This document shows, piece after piece, positions 26,713-35,829 of a stretch of DNA of 64,000 nucleotides (position 1 is its first letter; the number at the start of each line of letters is the position of its first letter). Under the pieces are notes generated by a model, which did no database searches, had not been told where the DNA came from, and saw only the letters and a list, made by a program, of their open reading frames with translations. The stretch spans positions 1 through 64,000 of the forward strand of contig CAYROO010000013.1 of NCBI GenBank assembly GCA_964425915.1. Direction: 5' to 3'. Position numbers and translations under genes: made by a program. The DNA comes from Polycyclovorans sp964425915 (GTDB taxonomy: Bacteria > Pseudomonadota > Gammaproteobacteria > Nevskiales > Nevskiaceae).

Positions 26713-28790
26713 ACCTGCCCGTAACGTTCGAAATCACCCACCCAGCGCCGGATCAACAGCGCAGCGGTCTTGGGATGCTCCGCCAGGAGCCGGTCAGCCA
26801 GCGGTTGCAGCGCCGCCACCCGTTCGGCGTCCCGAACTGGGTCGGCAATCTTGAGCCCCACCACGCCGGTCTGCCGGCGGCCCAGCAACTCACCGGGGCC
26901 GCGCAACGCCAGATCGGTACGGGCGATGACAAAACCATCGTTGCTGCGACGCATCACATCGAGGCGCGCCTGTGCCATGTCCGACAGCGGCGGCTGATAG
27001 AGCAACAGGCACTGGCTCTCGACTGAACCCCGCCCCACCCGCCCGCGCAGCTGATGCAGCTGCGACAGGCCCAGGCGCTCGGCGTTCTCGATGATCATGA
27101 TGGAGGCATTGGGCACATCCACGCCCACTTCGATCACCGTGGTGGCGACCAGCAACTGCGTGCGGCCGTCCTTGAAGGCCCGCATCTGGGCTTCCTTCTC
27201 GTCGGGCTTCAGGCGCCCGTGAACCAGCCCGACGGTAAGCTGCGGGAGGGCTTCCCGCAGGGCCAGCGCGGTGTCCTCGGCGGCCTGTGCCTCCAGCTGG
27301 TCGGACGCCTCCACCAGGGTGCAGACCCAGTAAGCCTGACGGCCCTGGGCGCAGGCCTCGCCAATCCGTGCCAGCACATCCTCACGGCGGGTATTGGCCA
27401 GCGCCACGGTGCGCACCGGCGTGCGCCCGGGCGGCAGCTCGTCGATGACACTGATGTCGAGATCGGCGTGAACGGTCTGCGCCAGGGTCCGCGGGATCGG
27501 CGTCGCACTCATGATCAGCTGGTGCGGTGTTTGCCCAGCCGGCCCCTTGTCGCGCAGCGACAGCCGCTGCTGCACCCCGAATCGGTGTTGTTCGTCGATC
27601 ACCAGCAGGCCGAGTCGGGCCAGCACCACATCCTGCTGGAACAGGGCGTGGGTACCGATCAACACCGGTGCGCTGCCGTCGGCCAGCGCCGCCAGGGCGG
27701 CACTGCGGTCCTTCTTCTTCATCCGCCCGGTCAGCAAGGTGACGGGCACGCCGAGCGGCGTCAGCCACTGCGCCAGCGTGCGGGCATGCTGTTCGGCCAG
27801 CAGCTCGGTGGGTGCCATCAGCGCGGCCTGATAGCCGGCACGCACGGCCGCCAGCAGGGCAACGGCCGCCACCAGGGTCTTGCCAGCGCCGACATCACCC
27901 TGCACCAGTCGCAGCATCGGGCGTTCACCGGCGAGGTCGGCGCCGATCTCCCGCAGCACCCGCTGCTGGGCGCCGGTGAGGGCAAAAGGCAACCCTGCCG
28001 TAAGCGCCGCCTCGGCCTGGGCGATGGCACCGATCGGTGGCGCCGGCTGCTGCTGCAAGGTGCGCCGCAGCCAGCGCAAGCTGAGCTGATGCGCCAACAG
28101 CTCTTCATCAATCAGGCGCAACTGCGCGGGATGCCGCCCCTGGCTAAGCGCTGACAGGGACAGCTCTGCCCGCGGCCGGTGGACCTGAATGAGGGCACTG
28201 AGGGTGTCCACCTCGGCGAGCCCCGGAATCGGCTGTCGAAAGGCAGGATCGTCCGCCGCCACCACCAGCGCACGGTCGATCAGGGTCCTCAGGCGCGCCT
28301 GCGCCAGGCCCTGCGTGCTGGGGTAGACCGGGGTGAGCGTGCTGTCGAGCTGGAAGGCGGCCGGATCATCGGCCACCTCGAAACTGGGATGCACGAAGCC
28401 CAGGCCTTCGCGACTGCGGCGGCCACTGCCATAGCCCTGCACCCAACGCCCCGGCGCCAGGGTCGCCTGCTGATTCGGATGGAAGTGAAACAGCCGCAAT
28501 ACCGCCGTGCCGCTGTCATCTTCCACCAACACCCGCAGGCTGCGCCGCGGTGCGAACCGCACCTCGGCATGCAGAATGCGGGCGCGGAACACCGCCTCCG
28601 CGCCGTCGTCCCAGGCCGCAAACGCGGTGCAATGCCGCCGGTCCTCGTAGCGGCTCGGAAGATGCAGCAGCAGGTCCCCCACCGTCTCGATACCGAGCTG
28701 GGTGAGTCGCTGCGCAAGATAGGGCCCGCAGCCCTTGAGAAAGGTGACCGGCGTATCGAGCCGCAGCGGTGGTGCCGCCGTCCGGGACAC
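26709..28790 (-). CDS. recG: ATP-dependent DNA helicase RecG
   Basis: Branch-migrates and reverses stalled replication forks. The protein has 693 residues, standard length. N-terminal wedge/OB domain (about 1-240), then helicase motifs I (VQGDVGAGKT), II (DEQHRFG), III (SATPIPRT), and the C-terminal QLRGRVGRG motif VI and the TRG-type region. It starts with GTG sharing one base with the ridA stop (TAGTG), so it is coupled to ridA in the spoT-ridA-recG block. Confidence 0.98.
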   Translation of the reverse strand: MSRTAAPPLRLDTPVTFLKGCGPYLAQRLTQLGIETVGDLLLHLPSRYEDRRHCTAFAAWDDGAEAVFRARILHAEVRFAPRRSLRVLVEDDSGTAVLRLFHFHPNQQATLAPGRWVQGYGSGRRSREGLGFVHPSFEVADDPAAFQLDSTLTPVYPSTQGLAQARLRTLIDRALVVAADDPAFRQPIPGLAEVDTLSALIQVHRPRAELSLSALSQGRHPAQLRLIDEELLAHQLSLRWLRRTLQQQPAPPIGAIAQAEAALTAGLPFALTGAQQRVLREIGADLAGERPMLRLVQGDVGAGKTLVAAVALLAAVRAGYQAALMAPTELLAEQHARTLAQWLTPLGVPVTLLTGRMKKKDRSAALAALADGSAPVLIGTHALFQQDVVLARLGLLVIDEQHRFGVQQRLSLRDKGPAGQTPHQLIMSATPIPRTLAQTVHADLDISVIDELPPGRTPVRTVALANTRREDVLARIGEACAQGRQAYWVCTLVEASDQLEAQAAEDTALALREALPQLTVGLVHGRLKPDEKEAQMRAFKDGRTQLLVATTVIEVGVDVPNASIMIIENAERLGLSQLHQLRGRVGRGSVESQCLLLYQPPLSDMAQARLDVMRRSNDGFVIARTDLALRGPGELLGRRQTGVVGLKIADPVRDAERVAALQPLADRLLAEHPKTAALLIRRWVGDFERYGQV

Positions 28791-29170
28791 TACAGCACGA
28801 GCACCGCGTCGGCCTCCACACGGGCGCCGCGCGGCAGCGCTGCGACACCCACCGCTGCGCGGGCCGGGAAGGGCTCGGGCACGTAGCCACGCATGATCTC
28901 GTTGACCTTGGCGAAATGCCCAAGATCGGTCAGAAACACGTTGAGCTTCACCAGATTGGCCAGGGTGCCGCCCGCGGCTTCGGCCACCGCGGCGAGGTTG
29001 CGAAACACTTGATGAATCTCGTCCTCAATGGAGGCGTTGACCATCTCCATGGTGGCCGGGTCGAGCGGAATCTGGCCACTCAGATACACCGTATCGCCCA
29101 CCTTCACGGCCTGTGAATAGGTGCCGATGGCGGCCGGTGCACGGTCGGTCTGGATGATCTGCTTGTTCAT
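28790..29170 (-). CDS. ridA: Reactive intermediate/imine deaminase RidA
   Basis: Hydrolyses 2-aminoacrylate and related imines made by PLP enzymes. The protein has 126 residues. The family signatures IGTYSQAVKVGDTVYLSGQIPLDP (begins at 15) and the C-terminal PARAAVGVAALPRGARVEAD, with the catalytic Arg and Glu, are intact. It sits 25 bp after spoT and one base into recG, the standard order. Confidence 0.97.
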   Translation of the reverse strand: MNKQIIQTDRAPAAIGTYSQAVKVGDTVYLSGQIPLDPATMEMVNASIEDEIHQVFRNLAAVAEAAGGTLANLVKLNVFLTDLGHFAKVNEIMRGYVPEPFPARAAVGVAALPRGARVEADAVLVL

Positions 29171-29195
29171 GGTTACCAGGGTCGTGAAAGAAAAA

Positions 29196-31358
29196 TCAGG
29201 CGCGGTAGACGCGCTCCACCGAGTCGATGCGGCGCAGTCGACGGATCACCCGCGCCAAGTGCACCCGGTCGCGCACCGCGAGTACGAAGCGGGTTTCGAC
29301 GACGTCGCCGCCGATGTCCTCGGGCATCTGTACGTTCTCGATGCTGGCGTCCGCCTGCGCGATCTCACCGGTCACACTGGCCAGCAGCCCGCGCTTGTTG
29401 AGCGCCTTCATGCGAATCTCGGCGAGATAGTCACCCTGATAGTGATCCGCCCAGGTCAGCGGCACCCAGTCCTGCGGACGCCCCTTGGCATGGCGGCAGT
29501 CCATGCGGTGCACGACGATGCCGCGGCCCATGCTGACATGGCCGCGAATGTCGTCACCCGGGATCGGGCGGCAGCAGCGGGCGTAATCCAACACCAGGCC
29601 TTCGGTGCCCTCAATCGCCAGCGGCGCAGGTTGTCCCGCGGCTGCGCGGTCGGCATGGCCGTCGGGCAGATAGTGACGCGCCACCAGCGGCGCCAAGCGC
29701 GCGCCGGTGCCCAGTGAGGCGTACAGCTCTTCCATGTCCGCCAGCGAAAATGCCTGCAGCACGCCCTGGTTGCGGCTGTCGTCCTTGAGCACCGAGACCG
29801 GGACCTGCAGCTCCCGCAGCGCGATCTCCAGCAGACGCCGGCCGAGCCGGATCGACTCGTCCTCATGCTGGTTCTTGAGGAAGGTGCGAATCGCTGAACG
29901 CGCCTTAGCGGTCTTGACGAAGTTCAGCCAGGCGGCGTTGGGGCGGGCATGACGCGCGGTGATGACCTGCACGGTCTGACCATGCTTGAGCGGCGTGGAC
30001 AGTGGTTCGAGGTGGCCATCCACCCGCGCCGCCACGCAGCGGTTGCCCAACTCGGAGTGCACCGAATAGGCGAAGTCCACCGGTGTCGCGCCTTTCGGCA
30101 GCCGTCGGATCTCGCCCTTGGGCGTGAACACGTAGACCTCGTCCGGAAACAGGTCCACCTTCACGTTCTCGACAAAATCGAGGGCACCGGCACCGCCATA
30201 GGTGTCGAACAGGCTGTTGAGCCACTCACGCGCCCTCAGCTGCGGCGCCGAGGGCCCGCCGCCGCCGCCCAGCTTGTACTGCCAGTGCGCGGCGATGCCG
30301 CTCTCCGCGATGTGATGCATGTCGCGGGTTCGGATCTGAACCTCCACCTTCTGCCCACCGGGACCGATGCAGGTGGTATGCAAGCTCTGGTAGCCATTGG
30401 CCTTGGAGTTGGCGATGTAGTCGTCAAACTCGCCGGGAACCGGCTTGTACACGTGGTGGATGACGCCGAGGGCGCGGTAACAGTCATCCACCCGCGACAC
30501 CACCACGCGGAAGCCGAGCAGGTCCATCACCTTCAGCAGCTTCATCTTCTTCTTTCGCATCTTCTGATAGATGCTGTAGATGTTCTTCTCGCGACCGACC
30601 ACCGAGGCACCGATACCCTCTTCGCGCAAGCTGATGGACAAGCGCGACTCGACCTCCTTGATCAACTTCTTGGTGTCGCCGAGCTGCGCCTGCACCGCGC
30701 GCGCCATCACGCCGTAGCGATTGGGGTAGAGGTTGGCGAACGCGAGGTCCTCCAGCTCGGTACGAACCGCCTGAATACCCAGTCGCTGGGCGATCGGCGC
30801 ATAGATGTCCAGGGTCTCGCGGGCGATGCGCCGACGCTTGTCGGTGGCCATGGCACCCAAGGTGCGCATGTTGTGCATGCGGTCTGCGAGCTTTACCAGG
30901 ATCACGCGCAGATCCTGGGTCATCGCCAGCAACAGCTTGCGGAAACTCTCGGCCTGCCGCTCGGTACGGCTCATCCCCTCGATCTTGTCGATCTTGGAGA
31001 CCCCGTCCACCAGCTCCGCGACGTCCTTGCCGAATTCGAGCGCCAGCGACTCCTTGGAGATCCCGGTGTCCTCGATAACGTCATGGAGGATCGCCGCCAT
31101 CAGGGTGGTGTGGTCCATCCGCATCTCGGCGAGGATGCGGGCCGCCGCCAAGGGGTGATAAATGTAGGGCTCGCCGGAGGATCGACTCTGCCCTGAATGC
31201 ATGCGGCGGGCGAAGTCGGCGGCGCGGCGAACCTCGTCGATATGGTCGTCCGGCAGGTACTGTTCCAACAGCCGGCTGAGGTTCTCGATGCCGAACTCAC
31301 GCTCCGCCCGCTGGGTGCGGAAGACGGTGCTGATGCGCTGAATGACAGGGAGTTCCAT
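29196..31358 (-). CDS. spoT: Bifunctional (p)ppGpp hydrolase/synthetase SpoT
   Basis: Makes and degrades the stringent-response alarmone. The protein has 720 residues from ATG 31358. The HD hydrolase domain with ILHDVIEDT (about 72-80) is intact, followed by the RelA/SpoT synthetase domain (GFRVVVSRVDDCYRALG, NGYQSLHT), the TGS domain (VYVFTPKGEI, near 390) and a C-terminal ACT domain (about 645-720). The longer open frame upstream adds 14 residues with no support. A strong terminator lies between rpoZ and this gene, so spoT needs its own promoter; TATACT at 31370-31365 is the only good -10 candidate. Confidence 0.97.
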   Translation of the reverse strand: MELPVIQRISTVFRTQRAEREFGIENLSRLLEQYLPDDHIDEVRRAADFARRMHSGQSRSSGEPYIYHPLAAARILAEMRMDHTTLMAAILHDVIEDTGISKESLALEFGKDVAELVDGVSKIDKIEGMSRTERQAESFRKLLLAMTQDLRVILVKLADRMHNMRTLGAMATDKRRRIARETLDIYAPIAQRLGIQAVRTELEDLAFANLYPNRYGVMARAVQAQLGDTKKLIKEVESRLSISLREEGIGASVVGREKNIYSIYQKMRKKKMKLLKVMDLLGFRVVVSRVDDCYRALGVIHHVYKPVPGEFDDYIANSKANGYQSLHTTCIGPGGQKVEVQIRTRDMHHIAESGIAAHWQYKLGGGGGPSAPQLRAREWLNSLFDTYGGAGALDFVENVKVDLFPDEVYVFTPKGEIRRLPKGATPVDFAYSVHSELGNRCVAARVDGHLEPLSTPLKHGQTVQVITARHARPNAAWLNFVKTAKARSAIRTFLKNQHEDESIRLGRRLLEIALRELQVPVSVLKDDSRNQGVLQAFSLADMEELYASLGTGARLAPLVARHYLPDGHADRAAAGQPAPLAIEGTEGLVLDYARCCRPIPGDDIRGHVSMGRGIVVHRMDCRHAKGRPQDWVPLTWADHYQGDYLAEIRMKALNKRGLLASVTGEIAQADASIENVQMPEDIGGDVVETRFVLAVRDRVHLARVIRRLRRIDSVERVYRA

Positions 31359-31364
31359 GGCCGC

Positions 31365-31370
31365 AGTATA
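31365..31370 (-). promoter_or_regulatory. Possible -10 element for spoT
   Basis: TATACT lies 6 bp before the spoT ATG, just downstream of the rpoZ terminator. No matching -35 is visible. If used, the message would be nearly leaderless. Confidence 0.3.
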
Positions 31371-31398
31371 GGCAGTTCGCAGCGCGCCAACCGGGCAC

Positions 31399-31424
31399 AA
31401 AAAAGCCCGCCGATGGGCGGGCTT
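31399..31424 (-). terminator. Rho-independent terminator of gmk-rpoZ
   Basis: On the minus strand AAGCCCGCC pairs with GGCGGGCTT across a 4-base loop and is followed by six T, 18 bp after the rpoZ stop codon. Confidence 0.88.
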
Positions 31425-31442
31425 GGCGAAACCTCGTGGACC

Positions 31443-31706
31443 TCAGGCGTCGAACGACGGGTCCAGGGCTTCGAGTTCCATCTTGGGCTGCTGTACCGCC
31501 GGCAGATCCACCTCTTCCAGCACGCCACGGTCGGTCAGACCCTCAGCAATCTCGCGCAGCGCCAGCACGGTCGATTTGTGGTTGCCCCAGGGCATACGGG
31601 CATCGGCGCCGCGGGCCAGCTGGCGCGAACGCTTGGCGGCAACCAGGGTCAGATCGAACTGGTTGGGAATTTTGTCCAGGCAGTCTTCAACGGTGACGCG
31701 GGCCAT
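31443..31706 (-). CDS. rpoZ: RNA polymerase omega subunit
   Basis: Assembly chaperone subunit of RNA polymerase and part of a ppGpp site. The protein has 87 residues beginning MARVTVEDCLDKIPNQFDL, then VAAKRSRQLARG, and ends in an acidic tail. It follows gmk by 63 bp and is closed by a strong terminator, unlike E. coli where it runs on into spoT. Confidence 0.97.
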   Translation of the reverse strand: MARVTVEDCLDKIPNQFDLTLVAAKRSRQLARGADARMPWGNHKSTVLALREIAEGLTDRGVLEEVDLPAVQQPKMELEALDPSFDA

Positions 31707-31769
31707 GAAATCCTCGGGGAACGCTTTGGGGGAAGACGAAAGACCGCGGAGGATACCGGAACCCGCCGC

Positions 31770-32426
31770 TCATGTCAGCAGGCGGTCGATCAGGCTGCCA
31801 TGCGCCCGCACCTGGGCGGCCCGTCGCTGCCGGCGCTCCAGAAAGATGGCGGCCAGCAATTCCAGCGAACGATCAAAATCGATGTTGACGATCAGATGAT
31901 CATACTCATCGAAATGGGTGATCTCGGCGCGCGCCTCCTGCATGCGCCGGGCGATCACCGCCTCGCTGTCCTGTCCGCGACCGCGCAGGCGGCGCTCCAA
32001 CTCAGCCAATGAGGGCGGCAGAATGAACACCGACGCCGCCTCCGGTGCCTGGGCACGCACCTGTCGTGCCCCCTGCCAATCGATGTCGAGAATGACATCG
32101 ATCCCGTCCGCCAGCAGCGCCTCGGTACGGGCGCGTCCGGTGCCATAGAAACGGCCGAAAACTTCCGCATGCTCCAGAAACTCACCGTCCGCCACCATCT
32201 GTCCGAAGCGCACCTCGTCGATGAAATGGTAATGCTCCCCATCGACCTCGCCCGCCCGCATGGCCCGGGTGGTGTACGACACCGAGATCTGGGCACGGAC
32301 CTCGCGTTGCGCAAGATGCGGTAACAGGGCGCGGGTAAGGCTGGTTTTGCCGCCGCCACTGGGTGCGGAGACGATGATCAGGGATCCAGGGGCGGGGGCC
32401 GCGTTCATGGCGGGATTATCCGCCAA
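31770..32426 (-). CDS. gmk: Guanylate kinase
   Basis: Phosphorylates GMP to GDP. The protein has 218 residues; P-loop SAPSGGGKTSL (20-30), GMP-binding SVSYTTRAMRAGEVDGEHYHF and the lid region (RLRGRGQDSEAVIARRM) are intact. An internal ATG at 32408 (residue 7) would give 212 residues and fits the usual N-terminus equally well. Next to rpoZ as in E. coli. Confidence 0.96.
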   Translation of the reverse strand: MADNPAMNAAPAPGSLIIVSAPSGGGKTSLTRALLPHLAQREVRAQISVSYTTRAMRAGEVDGEHYHFIDEVRFGQMVADGEFLEHAEVFGRFYGTGRARTEALLADGIDVILDIDWQGARQVRAQAPEAASVFILPPSLAELERRLRGRGQDSEAVIARRMQEARAEITHFDEYDHLIVNIDFDRSLELLAAIFLERRQRRAAQVRAHGSLIDRLLT

Positions 32427-32440
32427 CGGCGCCCGGATCG

Positions 32441-33841
32441 TCAGGTCTCGTCGTCTGCGGTGTCGGCCTCAGGCGCGGCAAGCGGCCGGACGGCCGACGC
32501 CAGCAGTTCCGGCGCCGACAGGTCGTCGCCACCCGCCGGGCCGGCACCCAGGCTCTCGAACTTGCGCGCGGATACCAGCACCCGCGATTCCAGTGAGGCC
32601 ACCGCGCTGTTGTAGTGCTTCACCGCGCTGCCCAGCGCGTTGCCGGTCTTGCCCAGGTGGCCGGCGAATGTGCCGAGCCGCTCAGCCAGCTCCTGGCCCA
32701 GGGCAGCGATGTCGCGGGCACTCCGTGCCACCGCCTCCTGGCGCCAGCCATAGGCCACGGCCTTGAGCAGGGCGATCAGGGTGGTGGGGCTGGCCAACAT
32801 CACCCGACGGTCGGTGGCTTCGTCGAACAGGGCCGGATCCTCCGCAAGTGCCGCTGAGAAGAAGGCTTCTCCCGGCACGAACAGCACGACGAAATCAACA
32901 CTGTCGTCGAACTGGCTGAAGTAGCGCTTGTCGCCCAGCGCCCGGATCTGCTGACGCAACTGCAGGGCATGGCGCTTGAGGTGTTCTCGGCGGGACGTTT
33001 CGTCCTCACTCTCCAGGGCACTCAAATAGGCATCGAGCGGCGCCTTGGCATCGATCACGATGCGCCTCGCCCCAGGCAGCCGCACGATCACATCGGGCCG
33101 CAGCCGCTGGGCATCGGCCTGCGTCGTACTGGTCTGCTCGGTGAAATCGCAGTGCTCCATCATGCCGGCCATCTCAATCACACGGCGCAGCTGCATCTCG
33201 CCCCAGCGTCCCCGCCCCTGCGGCTGGCGCAGCGCTTTTACCAAGGACTGGGTTTCACTCTGCAGGCGCGGCAGCTGATGCTCGCTGAGCTGCCGGAGCT
33301 GCTCGCGCAGGGCCTGATAGGCGCCCTCGCGCTGACGCTCCATCGCCGCCACCCGCTCATCGAACTTGCCGAGGCTTTCCTTGACCGGCTGCAACGCGGC
33401 CTCGATGGCCTTCTGGCGGGTACCAAGGTCCTGCTGCGCCCCCTGCTGGAACCGCTGCAGCGTTTCGTTGGCCAACTGCAGGAAGGCGGCGTTGTTCTGC
33501 TCCAGCGCCCGCGCTGACAGCGCACGGAAAGACTCGGCAAAACGCTGTTCGGTCGCCTGCAGAAGGCTCAACTTCTCCTCTGCGTTACGCTGCGCCGCCA
33601 ACAGTTCCGCTTGCAGCCGCGCCTGCTCGCGCTCCGCCAGCGACTGCGCCTCGCGCTGCTGCTCAAGACGCTGCTCCAGGGCCGGGACACGGGCAGCAGC
33701 AGCCTCCGCCTGCAGGCGCGCGGACATTTCCGCGGCAATGCCGCGGCGGCGCGACTGGTCGCGCCAAACCAGCGCCAGCACCACCGCCAGCAACACGCCG
33801 CTCATCAATGCCCATGCCGGATGGGACCACAACGCTGTCAT
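32441..33841 (-). CDS. rmuC: DNA recombination protein RmuC
   Basis: Membrane-anchored protein that limits inversions at short inverted repeats, with a restriction-endonuclease-like fold. The protein has 466 residues: TM near 9-26, a long coiled coil (about 35-200), then the RmuC core with GRGRWGEMQLRRVIEMAGM, RPDVIVRLPG, VIDAKAPLDAY and VDFVVLFVPGEAFF. The DAK residues fit the nuclease core. It lies 14 bp upstream of gmk on the same strand, so may be co-transcribed. Confidence 0.95.
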   Translation of the reverse strand: MTALWSHPAWALMSGVLLAVVLALVWRDQSRRRGIAAEMSARLQAEAAAARVPALEQRLEQQREAQSLAEREQARLQAELLAAQRNAEEKLSLLQATEQRFAESFRALSARALEQNNAAFLQLANETLQRFQQGAQQDLGTRQKAIEAALQPVKESLGKFDERVAAMERQREGAYQALREQLRQLSEHQLPRLQSETQSLVKALRQPQGRGRWGEMQLRRVIEMAGMMEHCDFTEQTSTTQADAQRLRPDVIVRLPGARRIVIDAKAPLDAYLSALESEDETSRREHLKRHALQLRQQIRALGDKRYFSQFDDSVDFVVLFVPGEAFFSAALAEDPALFDEATDRRVMLASPTTLIALLKAVAYGWRQEAVARSARDIAALGQELAERLGTFAGHLGKTGNALGSAVKHYNSAVASLESRVLVSARKFESLGAGPAGGDDLSAPELLASAVRPLAAPEADTADDET

Positions 33842-33863
33842 GCCGAACTCCGTACCCCAGGTG

Positions 33864-34265
33864 TCAGGAACGGCGGGGCCGCAGAAGCTCCAGTTCGACC
33901 CCCTGCCCGACCACCGCCGATATCCGCGCCGCCGGAACCGACGACGCGCATGTGGCGCACACCCTACCGTTCAATGCCGCCGGAAGGTAGCCAAGCTTGA
34001 ACTCGCCCCAGTAGGCGGCCACCGCGCCGGGCTGAAAGGGATGGTCCGGCTCGGGTACCAGGCGGATGGGATCCCCGGGTTGGAGCACCGGTAACAGTGC
34101 CGCGCCAGGATGCGAGGCGACCTGCTCCAGCGCTGTCACCACACGGGTCGAAGGATCCGCCGCCAGGCAGCCGGCAAGCGGGGCGCCCAGCATCAGCGCG
34201 AGCGCCAGCTGCACCCAGAGGCGCTGGGGGAAAGGCGTTGTGAGTGGTCTCGTGACAGTCTTCAT
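33864..34265 (-). CDS. Lipoprotein with a HIRAN domain
   Basis: Predicted lipoprotein of 133 residues. A signal sequence ends in the lipobox LAGC (Cys33). The rest is a HIRAN domain (about 63-128): DPIRLVPEPDHPFQPGAVAAYWG, then KLGYLPAAL and ARISAVV, matching the family pattern of an acidic/Asn-Asp-Pro loop followed by GYLP. HIRAN is best known as a DNA-end-binding module in helicases and nucleases, so an exported lipid-anchored copy is odd. It lies between the WYL regulator and rmuC, with short gaps. Confidence 0.75.
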   Translation of the reverse strand: MKTVTRPLTTPFPQRLWVQLALALMLGAPLAGCLAADPSTRVVTALEQVASHPGAALLPVLQPGDPIRLVPEPDHPFQPGAVAAYWGEFKLGYLPAALNGRVCATCASSVPAARISAVVGQGVELELLRPRRS

Positions 34266-34311
34266 GATGGGGCTCCAGGTTCGAGGGACCCCATCCTCTG
34301 TGGCGGGTGTC

Positions 34312-35292
34312 TCAATCCGTGAGACGTTGGCGTGCGTGGGCGGCAAGCCCGGCGGCGTGGGCGTCCGCCACGGCGTTGCGCAGCGGCGCCGGCCCCAGCA
34401 CCTCGACATCGCCGGCGTGGCGCAGCAGATCCCGCACCAATTCATCGGCCTGGCTGTACGGCAGCCACAGCCGGTAGCGTCCGTCGGCCTGCCAGGCACT
34501 GCGCTGTTGCGGGTGCCATTGCTCGGCGGCCACCCAGCGCGCCGCGCGGGCGCTGAACAGCAGCTCGGCCTCGGCCACCACTGCGCCGGCAAAGATCCCG
34601 TATCCGGCCGCCAGCTCGGCATCCAGCGCTTCATCGCTGCATTCCAGTGCTGCGGCCTCCTGCAGTGCCGCCTCACGGACACGGTCCACCGAGAAGGAAC
34701 GCAGCCCCTCCCGCCAGTGACACCAGGCATCGAGATACCAGTTGTCGCGATACCGCGTCAGTCGCTGCGGCGACACCACCCGCTCGGTCTCCACATCGTC
34801 CTGACTGCGCGCGCGGTAGCGGATGGCCACCTGCTGACGCCGCGCCAAGGCCGTGGCGAGCGTGGCGAACGCGGGGCCTGCCGGGCGCGCCGCCTGGCTC
34901 AGCAATCGCAGGCGTCGGCTCCAGTCGGGCAGGCCGGCCGCCGGATTGCCAAGCAAGGCGCGCACCTTGTCACGCAGCGGCGCCAGCGCCTCGCCGACCA
35001 TGCCCGGACCCGCGCCTTGCAATAGCTGCTCGAAGGTCAGCAGCGCGGTCAGCTCCTCGGCGGTGAACCACAAGCCCGGGAGGTCGAACTGCGGGGCTTC
35101 ACCGTCGTAGTAATAGCCCCGCCCCTTGGCGTAGCACACCGGGGCGCCGAGTTCGTCGCGCAGCTTGTCGATCAACCGATAGAGCGTGGCTCGCGAGCAT
35201 TCCAGACGCGACTGCAGCTCCTCGCGCGGCACCGGTAACCGGCGGTCGCGCAGGATGCCGTGGAGCTGCAGCACACGGTCGAAGAAATTCAT
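34312..35292 (-). CDS. WYL-domain transcriptional regulator (YafY type)
   Basis: Regulator of 326 residues with an N-terminal winged helix (FFDRVLQLHGILRDRR to LECSRATLYRLIDKL, about 3-43) and a WYL domain (about 140-225) that literally contains NWYLDAWC and RSFSVDRV. WYL domains bind nucleotides or nucleic acid and often regulate stress or defence genes. A longer open frame upstream has no HTH content, so ATG 35292 is chosen. No defence genes lie next to it; the neighbour downstream is the HIRAN lipoprotein. Confidence 0.9.
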   Translation of the reverse strand: MNFFDRVLQLHGILRDRRLPVPREELQSRLECSRATLYRLIDKLRDELGAPVCYAKGRGYYYDGEAPQFDLPGLWFTAEELTALLTFEQLLQGAGPGMVGEALAPLRDKVRALLGNPAAGLPDWSRRLRLLSQAARPAGPAFATLATALARRQQVAIRYRARSQDDVETERVVSPQRLTRYRDNWYLDAWCHWREGLRSFSVDRVREAALQEAAALECSDEALDAELAAGYGIFAGAVVAEAELLFSARAARWVAAEQWHPQQRSAWQADGRYRLWLPYSQADELVRDLLRHAGDVEVLGPAPLRNAVADAHAAGLAAHARQRLTD

Positions 35293-35336
35293 GACCCAGG
35301 AGTCTGCCGTATCCGGATGGCAGTGCCAGCGCCGGC

Positions 35337-35738
35337 TCAGCCAGCCGGGCGCGAAACCGCCAGTACGGTTAGCAGGTGCTCTTCGTGCCCGCGCCATTGC
35401 CAGGCCAGAGACTGCCCCACGCGCAGCCCCAGCAGGGCGGCGCCCACCGGGGTCACGATGGACACCCGCTGGCGGCTGGCATCCGCCTGCTCCGGCCATA
35501 CCAGTTCGATCTCGCGCTCCTTGCCGGTCGCGTTGTCACGGTAGGTGACGCGGGTCCCGATATCGACCACGTCCGGTGGCAACAGCGCCTCGGACGACAC
35601 CTCAGCGCGATCAATCTCGGTGAGCAATCGGCGCGCCACTTCGGGCGCGGTGGTTTCGGCACGCTGTGCCAGTAGCGCCAGACGGTGGTAGTGGGCGGCG
35701 TTCAAGGTGATGGCAGGTAAATTCAATTGCGGGTTCAT
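35337..35738 (-). CDS. rnk: Rnk/GreA-GreB-family protein
   Basis: RNA-polymerase-binding regulator of the Rnk type, 133 residues. A short helical N-terminal part (about 1-45) replaces the long GreA coiled coil; the C-terminal FKBP-like domain has VDIGTRVTYRDNATGKEREIEL, VSIVTPVGAALLGLRVGQ and LTVLAVSR. In E. coli Rnk affects nucleoside diphosphate kinase levels and competes with Gre factors. Start at ATG 35738. Divergent from metY. Confidence 0.88.
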   Translation of the reverse strand: MNPQLNLPAITLNAAHYHRLALLAQRAETTAPEVARRLLTEIDRAEVSSEALLPPDVVDIGTRVTYRDNATGKEREIELVWPEQADASRQRVSIVTPVGAALLGLRVGQSLAWQWRGHEEHLLTVLAVSRPAG

Positions 35739-35829
35739 CGGTTGGCCTCCGGCCGGAATACAGGCAGGTCCGCACGCCGGCGACAGCGACGCGCGCGTTC
35801 TGTGAATGGGATCGGAATCGGTGGTGAGC

